Assembly (NCBI GenBank): GCA_023423475.1
Contig: JAFAFN010000159.1
Location: forward strand, 1 to 5,342
Source: Actinomycetes bacterium
GTDB lineage: Bacteria; Actinomycetota; Acidimicrobiia; Acidimicrobiales; Microtrichaceae
Length of the DNA: 5,342 nucleotides
Direction: 5' to 3'
Shown: piece after piece, positions 1-4,482 of the stretch
Layout: every line of letters begins with the position of its first letter
Position numbering within the stretch: position 1 is the first letter of the stretch
Position numbers and translations under genes: made by a program
The notes under the pieces: model-generated
Database searches by the model: none
What the model saw: the letters and a program-made list of their open reading frames with translations, nothing else
What the model was told of the DNA's origin: nothing

Positions 1-139
1 CGTCGGCATCGACGAGCGACGCGCCGAGCGTGCCCTGCACCGCGTCGGCGACGAGGTCGCTGATCTCGGCACCCTCCTTCGCGACGTTGCGTGCGAAGTC
101 GGTCTGCATCCCCCCGAGGACGTACACGTCGGTCGTCAT
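1..139 (-). CDS. Thiolase-family acetyl-CoA acetyltransferase, N-terminal fragment (runs off the left edge)
   Basis: Only the first 46 codons are present, starting at the ATG at 139. A GGAG (146-149) lies 6 nt upstream of it. The protein begins MTTDVYVLGGMQTDFARN, which resembles the first beta strand and the Q-T-(D/P)-F-(A/G)-R motif that opens thiolase-superfamily enzymes, particularly the SCP-x/sterol-carrier type acetyl-CoA acetyltransferases of actinomycetes. Family members cleave 3-ketoacyl-CoA or condense acetyl-CoA in the cytoplasm using a cysteine pair and a histidine. None of those catalytic residues is inside the window, so activity cannot be judged. It is divergent from the thioesterase at 263, which fits acyl-CoA metabolism. 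The family call rests on the N-terminal motif alone; substrate is unknown. Confidence 0.75.
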   Translation of the reverse strand, partial: MTTDVYVLGGMQTDFARNVAKEGAEISDLVADAVQGTLGASLVDAD

Positions 140-159
140 GGTGCGCTCCGTTCGGTGGC

Positions 160-177
160 GTTGGTCACTTCGCCAAC
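160..177. repeat. Small palindrome over the thiolase promoter (possible operator)
   Basis: GTTGG (160-164) and CCAAC (173-177) form a 5-bp dyad with an 8-nt spacer. It overlaps the end of the putative -10 box and the predicted start site of the thiolase promoter, a usual location for a TetR-type repressor site. Arms are short, so this is only suggestive. Confidence 0.22.
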
Positions 178-204
178 TGTAGCGGCGGCGGAGCGGCCTG
201 GCAG
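176..204 (-). promoter_or_regulatory. Putative sigma70-type promoter for the thiolase gene
   Basis: On the minus strand, CTGCCA (204 down to 199; 4 of 6 matches to TTGACA) is followed after 17 nt by TACAGT (181 down to 176; fits TANNNT). Transcription would start near 169, giving a leader of about 30 nt with the GGAG at 146-149. Spacing and leader length are right, but hexamers of this quality can occur by chance. Confidence 0.4.
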
Positions 205-225
205 CACCCGCTCGGCCGGTACGGT
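198..225 (+). promoter_or_regulatory. Putative sigma70-type promoter for the thioesterase gene
   Basis: CTGGCA (198-203; 4 of 6 to TTGACA) is followed after 16 nt by TACGGT (220-225; fits TANNNT). The predicted start near 232 gives a leader of about 30 nt. The -35 hexamer shares five bases with that of the opposing thiolase promoter, so the two would compete for polymerase. Confidence 0.38.
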
Positions 226-262
226 TCCCGCCGACACGGACCCACCCACGACAGGAGCCTCC

Positions 263-1087
263 GTGACCGATCACGCCGCACTGACGGACTTCCTCCCCGA
301 CTTCTCGACCTCGATCCCGACCCGACTCGGGACCGTCGGCACGGTCGTCGACGGCATGGTGCACGGCCGCCTCGAGGTCGTGCCGTCGGTGCTGTCCCAC
401 GGCGCGGTCACCTCGACCGCGCTCGCCTACCTGGTCGACGTCGTGGCCGGCATGGCACTCGACACCGACCCCGACATCTGGATCTTCACCTCCGAGATGT
501 CGGTCCGGGTCGCCACGACCCGCACCCCGACGCTGGTGACCGGTGGACCCGAGATCCTGCGCGACGGGCGTCGCTCCGGCACCGTGGCCGTACCGATGTT
601 CGACGAGCACGGCGACGAGTTCGCCCTGGGGATCGCCTCGTTCGCCAAGGTCGCCCGCCGAGAGGGCGACCCCGTCAAGCCGATGCCGGACCTGTCGAGC
701 CTGGACGAGTCGTGGGGGCTGGTGCAGCCGCTCGACCGACCCGTCCGCGAGGCCGCCGGTCTGCGCGTGCTCGATCCCGCGCACGGTGTCGTCGAGCTCG
801 ACATCACCGGCGAGGTCGTCAACCCCGCGGGCGCGCTGCACGGCGCGATGGTCGCCTTCGTCGCCGAGTGCGCGGCGCAGGAGCTCGCCGAGTCGACCAC
901 CGGCACACCGCAGTGCGTCACCGAGCTGGACGTCCGCTTCCTCAAGCAGGCCCGCATCGGACCGGTTCGTTCGAGGGCCCGGTACCTGGGCCGTGGCGGC
1001 GTGATCGTCGTCGACCTGTTCGACACGGGTTCCGATGACCTGCTGACCACGATCACCGCACGGACCACTCCCCCGGCGGCGAGCTGA
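263..1087 (+). CDS. Double-hotdog acyl-CoA thioesterase-like protein (PaaI/acyl-CoA thioesterase superfamily)
   Basis: The 274-residue protein starts at GTG 263, chosen because AGGAG (253-257) sits 5 nt upstream; an in-frame GTG at 155 would run through the promoter region. Two hotdog domains are visible. The first, about residues 23-130, has the central helix SHGAVTSTALAYLVD (45-59). The second, about 163-268, carries the better motif N187-P-A-G190-A-L-H193-G, typical of PaaI-like thioesterases, with E202 where many homologues have the catalytic Asp on the central helix. By family, it would hydrolyse acyl-CoA thioesters in the cytoplasm, the tandem fold replacing a homodimer. The first domain lacks the N-x-x-G-x-x-H-G motif and may be structural or bind substrate. 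No signal peptide or membrane segment is seen. Divergence from a thiolase supports fatty-acid or sterol acyl-CoA metabolism. The fold is fairly sure; substrate and catalysis are inferred. Confidence 0.8.
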   Translation: MTDHAALTDFLPDFSTSIPTRLGTVGTVVDGMVHGRLEVVPSVLSHGAVTSTALAYLVDVVAGMALDTDPDIWIFTSEMSVRVATTRTPTLVTGGPEILRDGRRSGTVAVPMFDEHGDEFALGIASFAKVARREGDPVKPMPDLSSLDESWGLVQPLDRPVREAAGLRVLDPAHGVVELDITGEVVNPAGALHGAMVAFVAECAAQELAESTTGTPQCVTELDVRFLKQARIGPVRSRARYLGRGGVIVVDLFDTGSDDLLTTITARTTPPAAS

Positions 1088-1114
1088 CGGGGTACACCAC
1101 GACGGCCCCCTCAG
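1084..1114. terminator. Hairpin between convergent thioesterase and DMT genes (possible bidirectional terminator)
   Basis: CTGA (1084-1087) pairs with TCAG (1111-1114). After one C-C mismatch, GGGG (1089-1092) pairs with CCCC (1106-1109), closing a loop of about 11-13 nt. The two TGA stop codons, 23 nt apart, are in opposite arms. There is no T-tract, and this is the weakest of the three convergent hairpins here. Confidence 0.3.
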
Positions 1115-2064
1115 GTGACGTCGGGTTCGCCGAGCTTCACCACGACCACGCCGGCGAGCACGAGCGCCGCGCCGAGCAGCTGCGTCGCCGCGGGGATCTG
1201 GTCGAGCAGCACCCAGGCGAACACGATCGCCGCCATCACCTCGGTCAACGCGACGAAGGACGCGAGCCGCGACCCGAGTCGTCGACCCGCGGCGATGCCG
1301 GTGACATAGGCGAACGCAGCGGTCACCACGCCGAGCGCCAGGACCGGCACCCACCACGGAACGCTCATGGGTGCGTAGTCGACCTGGTTCGTCGTGGCGG
1401 TCATCGGCAGGATGCCGATCAGTCCCGCGAGGCCGAGCACGACGGCACCGACGGTCAGGCCTCCTGCAGCGAGGGTGATGGGCGGCAGACCGGTGGAGTC
1501 GTCCGCGGACACGATGAAGTAGGTCGCCGCGCCGACCATGGCACCGAGCGCCCACAGCACGCCCTCGATGCTCAACGCTCCCCCGCCGAGCACGTCGAGC
1601 AGCAGCACCAGTCCACCCGCGACGATCGCGGCGCCCAGCACCGTGAGACGTCCCGGTCGCTGCCCCTTGCGCGCCCACATCCAGACCACGACGGCGACCG
1701 GCGCGAGGTACTCGATCAGCAGCGCGACGCCGACGTCGAGCGACGTGACCGCATAGAAGTAGCAGAGCTGCGCGCCCGCGACGGCGAGCAGCCCGTAGAT
1801 GAGGACCGTCGGTGCCGCGTCGAGCAGCACGCCCCAACGACCGCGGATGGCGAGCAGTCCTGGCACCACCAGCACCGCCGCGGCGATGGCGATGCGGGTC
1901 AGCACCGACGCTCCCGCCGTCCACCCCGCATCGAAGAGGCCGCGGGCGATCGCACCGGAGAGTCCGAACGACATCGCCGAGACCAGGGCGAATGCGAGGC
2001 CGGACCGGGTGCGTCCGCCCGTCGGCGTCGGGCCCGCGACCTCGAGGCGATCGAGCTGCTCCAC
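1111..2064 (-). CDS. EamA/DMT-superfamily membrane transporter
   Basis: The GTG at 2064 gives 317 residues, close to the roughly 300 usual for EamA permeases. The frame stays open up to 2232, but a longer start would overlap the ribosome site and start of the divergent gene at 2163 and add a non-membrane Arg/Pro-rich stretch. About ten hydrophobic segments fall into two EamA repeats, about residues 21-155 and 168-312. The first has the typical C-Y-F-Y-A-V-T-S-L-D-V-G-V-A-L-L-I-E-Y-L-A-P pattern (101-122); the second contains FVALTEVMAAIVFAWVLLDQ (270-289), the usual last-repeat signature. Members export or exchange small metabolites such as amino acids through the inner membrane; the substrate cannot be read here. 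No Shine-Dalgarno sequence precedes the GTG, so the message may be leaderless. Family call is secure, start moderately so. Confidence 0.87.
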   Translation of the reverse strand: MEQLDRLEVAGPTPTGGRTRSGLAFALVSAMSFGLSGAIARGLFDAGWTAGASVLTRIAIAAAVLVVPGLLAIRGRWGVLLDAAPTVLIYGLLAVAGAQLCYFYAVTSLDVGVALLIEYLAPVAVVVWMWARKGQRPGRLTVLGAAIVAGGLVLLLDVLGGGALSIEGVLWALGAMVGAATYFIVSADDSTGLPPITLAAGGLTVGAVVLGLAGLIGILPMTATTNQVDYAPMSVPWWVPVLALGVVTAAFAYVTGIAAGRRLGSRLASFVALTEVMAAIVFAWVLLDQIPAATQLLGAALVLAGVVVVKLGEPDVT

Positions 2065-2072
2065 GGCAGGCG

Positions 2073-2078
2073 ACGGTA
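2073..2078 (-). promoter_or_regulatory. Putative -10 element of the DMT gene (leaderless transcript)
   Basis: TACCGT (minus strand, 2078 to 2073) fits TANNNT and ends 8 nt before the GTG at 2064, so transcription would begin at or within a base or two of the start codon. A second TACCGT lies at 2098-2093. No convincing -35 box is visible for either. Confidence 0.3.
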
Positions 2079-2114
2079 GTCCCGGACCGCGAACGGTAAG
2101 TCCCCTGAAAGGCC

Positions 2115-2143
2115 CGATCCCTAGGTTCCCCGCCGAGGGATCG
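2115..2143 (+). repeat. Strong inverted repeat / leader hairpin before the exported-protein gene
   Basis: CGATCCCT (2115-2122) and AGGGATCG (2136-2143) are perfect 8-bp arms. After one A-G mismatch the stem continues with GG/CC and a possible U-G pair, closing a 5-nt loop of tcccc. It ends 7 nt before the GGAGG at 2151-2155. It may be an operator for the divergent DMT/exported-protein pair, or an RNA hairpin in the plus-strand leader. It is not a terminator for a visible upstream plus-strand gene. Confidence 0.55.
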
Positions 2144-2162
2144 CGGACCTGGAGGACGAGAA

Positions 2163-2681
2163 GTGCGACGAGTGCTGTTCGCGGCTGCGTTGACGTGCCT
2201 GGCCGGCGTGGCGACCGCCTGCCCGCCGGCACCCCCGCCGGGGTGGAGCCCCGCCCGGGTCCTGGGGATCGAGATCGACCAACCGGTCCAGGCAGGGTCC
2301 ACCTTCGACGCCACGGTGACCGTGACCGACGACCAGGCCGTCACCAGCGTGGGCCTGGTGTTCGACCACCCGGCGAGCGTGGCGCTCGACGATCGCCGCT
2401 TCGACGTGCACCAGCCGATCACCTGCACCCTCGAGCCGTTCGAACCCGCGCCGGTGGTCGAGGCGCAGCTCTCGTGCACTGATGCGCCGTACGCGGCCAA
2501 CGGCACGTGGATCGTGACCGCCATCGCGGCGGATGGTCAGGCGCCCGCCGGGTACGAGGGGCGCGCCTCGGCGGGCGTCGACGTCGTCGGCGGTTCCGAC
2601 GACGTCACCCGACTCATCGTCCGCGACGTGGTGGGCAACACCGTCACGATCGACGAGGGCATCACGGTCGAGGCGGCCTGA
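2163..2681 (+). CDS. Small exported protein or lipoprotein, beta-rich, function unknown
   Basis: The 172-residue protein starts at GTG 2163 behind a textbook GGAGG (2151-2155, 7-nt spacing). The N-terminus MRRVLFAAALTCLAGVATAC is a signal peptide: two arginines, a hydrophobic core, then Ala-Thr-Ala-Cys20. Cys20 could be lipidated, but Ala rather than Leu/Val at -3 makes this an imperfect lipobox; signal peptidase I cleavage at Ala-Thr-Ala is the alternative. A short proline-rich linker (21-30) follows. The mature part is dominated by alternating hydrophobic strands (about 34-70, 97-140, 148-170) with few predicted helices, consistent with one Ig-like beta sandwich. Cys88 and Cys105 could form a disulfide. 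I recognise no specific family or catalytic motif. It is likely anchored to or released from the cell envelope. The reading frame and export are well supported; the Ig-like fold is inferred. Confidence 0.75.
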   Translation: MRRVLFAAALTCLAGVATACPPAPPPGWSPARVLGIEIDQPVQAGSTFDATVTVTDDQAVTSVGLVFDHPASVALDDRRFDVHQPITCTLEPFEPAPVVEAQLSCTDAPYAANGTWIVTAIAADGQAPAGYEGRASAGVDVVGGSDDVTRLIVRDVVGNTVTIDEGITVEAA

Positions 2682-2722
2682 CCTCGGCCGCCGCCGGCAC
2701 GCGCCGGGCCGAGTTCAGGTCG
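2674..2722. terminator. Hairpin between convergent exported-protein and RDD genes (bidirectional terminator)
   Basis: The core is CTCGGC (2683-2688) pairing with GCCGAG (2708-2713). Above it, after a 5-nt bulge, CCGGC (2694-2698) pairs with GCCGG (2703-2707) around the tetraloop acgc. Below it, past a C-T mismatch, CCTGA (2677-2681) pairs with TCAGG (2715-2719), and a few more pairs reach 2674/2722. The plus-strand stop codon is inside the stem. There is no T-tract, as is common in GC-rich actinomycetes. Confidence 0.5.
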
Positions 2723-2748
2723 ACGAGCGAGTCAGGTCGACGAGCGGG
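2715..2748. repeat. 17-bp tandem duplication across the RDD stop codon
   Basis: Units at 2715-2731 and 2732-2748 both begin TCAGGTCGACGAGCG and match at 16 of 17 positions. The right unit encodes the last codons and stop of the RDD gene on the minus strand. The left unit lies beyond the stop and supplies the TCAGG arm of the terminator hairpin. Confidence 0.85.
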
Positions 2749-3313
2749 TCACCACGAAGGTGCCGGCAGCGCGGTCGTGCCAGCCCTGGTGCCGGTCGCC
2801 GTTGGCGATCGTGAACAGCAGCAGCACCGGCCAGACGATCCCGATCCAGCCGGCGATCGCCGCCGCCGACCCGTCGTCGGCCGACAGCAGGTCCGCCAGC
2901 ACTCCCGAGAGGGCGAGCGGGCCGAGCAGGACGGCGACGCGCACCACGGCTCGGCGCAGTCCCGGCGGGTCACCGCGCTCGTCCACGACCCGCAGTCCGA
3001 TCACCAACTTGGCGAGGTTCCATCCATAGGTCGCCACGAGCCAGGTCTCGAGGGCGGCGACCGCCGCCCAGATCAGCCACTGCGTCCACCACGCCTCACC
3101 GACCGCCGACGACAGGCCGAACAGCAGGACCGCCATCAGCAGCCCGTCGAAGAACGACGCGAGCACGAACGTCGCCGCCCGCACGAAGGTCGACGCCTCG
3201 ACGAGCCGTGGTGCGAAGTATCGCGCAGCCGGTCTGCCGACCAGGGCGTCGGCGCGCGGCCAGTCTGGTCGGGCCGTCGACCGCGTCCCAGGCGGCAGAA
3301 CAGTTGCGTACAT
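2732..3313 (-). CDS. RDD-family membrane protein
   Basis: From ATG 3313 the protein has 193 residues; a GTG directly before it (3316) is equally possible, and neither has a Shine-Dalgarno sequence. RDD hallmarks are present: a first membrane helix with FFDG (Asp56), a second helix (about 78-97) followed by YGWNLAKLVIGLRVVDERG (96-114), a third hydrophobic stretch (about 152-171), and the C-terminal NGDRHQGWHDRAAGTFVV (171-188) with Asp180. The Arg of the first motif seems shifted (R45 rather than next to the helix). RDD proteins are small inner-membrane proteins; some bacterial members are implicated in Na+/H+ exchange, but most are uncharacterised. The first 40 residues are Arg/Pro-rich, so the true start could be GTG 3184, which would give 150 residues but remove little of the domain. 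It is convergent with the exported protein and divergent from the copper gene. Confidence 0.8.
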   Translation of the reverse strand: MYATVLPPGTRSTARPDWPRADALVGRPAARYFAPRLVEASTFVRAATFVLASFFDGLLMAVLLFGLSSAVGEAWWTQWLIWAAVAALETWLVATYGWNLAKLVIGLRVVDERGDPPGLRRAVVRVAVLLGPLALSGVLADLLSADDGSAAAIAGWIGIVWPVLLLFTIANGDRHQGWHDRAAGTFVVTRSST

Positions 3314-3344
3314 CACTGCAGATATCGGGGAGGGCGTCTGACCT

Positions 3345-3389
3345 CACCCAGGACGGGGTATCGACCGTTCGACACCCCGCCACCCAGGA
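3345..3389. repeat. 26-bp palindrome bracketed by 9-bp direct repeats upstream of the copper gene
   Basis: CACCCAGGA occurs at 3345-3353 and 3381-3389. Between them, CGGGGT (3354-3359) mirrors ACCCCG (3374-3379). After one A-C mismatch the inner TCGA (3361-3364) pairs with TCGA (3369-3372) around a ccgt loop: 10 of 11 arm positions pair. The right direct repeat holds the gene's own GGAG. The layout resembles target-site duplication around joined terminal inverted repeats, but a regulatory dyad or RNA hairpin with coincidental flanking repeats is also possible. Confidence 0.6.
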
Positions 3390-3398
3390 GCTCACCCG

Positions 3399-3896
3399 AT
3401 GACCAGCGCCGCGAGCATGATCGACAGCCACCCACGGTCCGGCCAGGTCGACACCAACCTGTTGTCCGACACGATCGACTCCCTCGTCGAGGCCTCCCGC
3501 ACTGCTCGACAGTGCGCGGACGCGTGCGTGCACGAGCCTGCGCCCATGACCGAGTGCATCGGGGCGAACCTCGATGCCGCTGACATGTGTGCTGCCTCCG
3601 TCAGCATCCTCATCCGACTCGGCGACCGCGACACCGTGGTCGCTGCACTCGAGGCCGCCCGCGAAGCATTGCGGGTGTGCGCCGAAGACTGCCGACGACA
3701 CGGCTCCCACCTCCGCCACTGCACGACCTGCGCCTCGGTGTGCGAGCACGCCGAGGACCTCTGCGTGCAGATGAGCACGGCGCTGACCACCCGAACCGGC
3801 TCGACGCCAGCGGTCGACCCGTCCCGGGACCGGCTCTCACCCGGAGCGACCCTCGATGCCCCTTCTGGAGCCGCAGAGCCCAACGAACCCGCCTGA
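3399..3896 (+). CDS. Csp-like four-helix-bundle copper-binding protein (DUF326)
   Basis: The 165-residue protein starts at ATG 3399 with GGAG (3387-3390) 8 nt upstream. Ten cysteines lie on amphipathic helices spanning about residues 20-127: C39xxxC43, C53, C64, C94xxxC98, C108xxC111xxxC115 and C122, with His45, 101, 104, 107 and 117 nearby. This pattern, with CADAC, MTECI, CAEDCRRH and HCTTCASVCEHAEDLC, marks the DUF326/copper storage protein family, in which cysteines lining a four-helix bundle hold many Cu(I) ions. There is no Tat or Sec signal, so it is cytosolic (Csp3-like). Compared with my recollection of typical actinobacterial homologues, some core cysteines appear replaced: the stretch C53-IGANLDAADM-C64 has none between its ends, and residues 80-92 are Ala/Leu/Glu-rich. 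Capacity may be reduced. The tail (about 130-165) is Pro/Ser/Asp-rich and probably disordered. No copper regulator, chaperone or exporter gene is adjacent. Confidence 0.85.
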   Translation: MTSAASMIDSHPRSGQVDTNLLSDTIDSLVEASRTARQCADACVHEPAPMTECIGANLDAADMCAASVSILIRLGDRDTVVAALEAAREALRVCAEDCRRHGSHLRHCTTCASVCEHAEDLCVQMSTALTTRTGSTPAVDPSRDRLSPGATLDAPSGAAEPNEPA

Positions 3897-3933
3897 CCTC
3901 CGGCAGCGGTGCGGTCGGTCCGGCCGCGGTCAG
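3893..3933. terminator. Hairpin between convergent csp-like and tspO genes (bidirectional terminator)
   Basis: CTGACC (3893-3898) pairs with GGTCAG (3928-3933), and each arm contains one of the opposing TGA stop codons. Inside, GCGGTCG (3911-3917) pairs with CGGCCGC (3921-3927) around a 3-nt loop, with one U-G pair in the plus-strand RNA (an A-C mismatch in the minus-strand RNA). The two stems stack on the 3' side with a 12-nt bulge on the 5' side. There is no T-tract. Confidence 0.5.
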
Positions 3934-4472
3934 TTCAGCGCAGCGATCGTCCCGTTGAGGACCGCGGCGAAGCTGACCCAGGCCAGGTAGGGCGCCATCA
4001 TCCATGCGGCCACAGGCCTGATCACTCTCATCACCGAGATCGTGATGACGATCGCACCGACGAGCAGCAGGATCTCGACGAAGGCGAGCCACGGGAGCTC
4101 GGCGCCGAAGAACAGCGGTGTCCAGATCGCGTTCAGCGCGAGCTGAATTCCCCAGGCGGAGAGCGCGGCACGGCGCGTCGGGGATGGCGGGGTCCGCCAC
4201 ACCGCCCAGGCCGCGACGCCGATGAGCGCGTAGAGCGTCGTCCACACCGGACCGAACGCCCACCCCGGAGGGTTGAAGAACGGCTTGTCGAGTTGCCCGT
4301 ACCAGCTCCCCGCGCCGGTGTCGGTGAACGGCAGGCCGACGAGACCGGCGAGCTGCGCCAGGGCGACGAATCCGACGAGCCCCCCGATGACCACCGGCAG
4401 CGGACGGTCGGTCGAATTCGGCGATGCGCCGAGTCCGCCCGGAGGGACCGACGTGACAGGAGCGTCAGCCAT
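3930..4472 (-). CDS. tspO: TspO/MBR family tryptophan-rich membrane protein
   Basis: The protein has 180 residues from ATG 4472, preferred over ATG 4487 because GGAG (4479-4482) lies 6 nt before it; the longer form would add five residues. Five membrane helices and the family signatures are clear: W57-Y-x-x-L-x-K63-P-x-F-N-P-P69-x-W71-x-F-G-P-V-W77, then N114-A-I-W117, W127 and A-P161-Y-L-A-W165-V-S-F-A-A-V-L-N. TspO proteins are outer- or inner-membrane receptors that bind porphyrins, haem intermediates or cholesterol and modulate stress or tetrapyrrole levels; the ligand here is unknown. The N-terminal 24 residues are a Pro/Gly-rich extension before helix 1. Its start overlaps the end of the zinc-ribbon-like gene (ATGGCTGA), so translation is probably coupled. 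It is the last gene of a carD-led minus-strand operon and ends against the copper gene. Confidence 0.92.
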   Translation of the reverse strand: MADAPVTSVPPGGLGASPNSTDRPLPVVIGGLVGFVALAQLAGLVGLPFTDTGAGSWYGQLDKPFFNPPGWAFGPVWTTLYALIGVAAWAVWRTPPSPTRRAALSAWGIQLALNAIWTPLFFGAELPWLAFVEILLLVGAIVITISVMRVIRPVAAWMMAPYLAWVSFAAVLNGTIAALN

Positions 4473-4482
4473 CGGTCGCTCC
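4465..4482 (-). promoter_or_regulatory. Translational coupling and ribosome site for tspO
   Basis: On the minus strand GGAG (4482-4479) precedes ATG 4472 by 6 nt, and the zinc-ribbon stop TGA (4467-4465) lies within the first codons of tspO (ATGGCTGA). The ribosome site is inside the upstream gene's 3' coding end, which fixes the tspO start and implies cotranscription. Confidence 0.65.

Noticed and set aside
155..262. Upstream GTG extension of the thioesterase by 36 residues
   Set aside because: The added residues are low-complexity and cover the divergent promoter region, while GTG 263 has AGGAG at 5 nt.
91..1038. 315-codon plus-strand frame overlapping the thioesterase
   Set aside because: The translation is arginine-rich and low-complexity without domains. 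The frame one base away encodes two clear hotdog domains with a good ribosome site.
2065..2232. N-terminal extension of the DMT transporter to 373 residues
   Set aside because: It would overlap the start of the exported-protein gene and the 2115-2143 hairpin, and adds Arg/Pro-rich sequence outside the conserved fold.
3354..3379. CsoR-type copper operator
   Set aside because: The arms read GGGGT...ACCCC rather than TACCC...GGGTA, so the known site pattern is not met.
2507..3583. Long plus-strand open frame of 358 codons
   Set aside because: It is extremely Arg/Pro/Gly/His-rich, spans two intergenic gaps and lies across the well-supported exported-protein, RDD and copper genes. It reflects a stop-poor frame in GC-rich DNA.
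3096..3749. 217-codon minus-strand frame opposite the copper gene
   Set aside because: It overlaps both RDD and copper genes, shows no motif and has no plausible ribosome site. It is antisense shadow.
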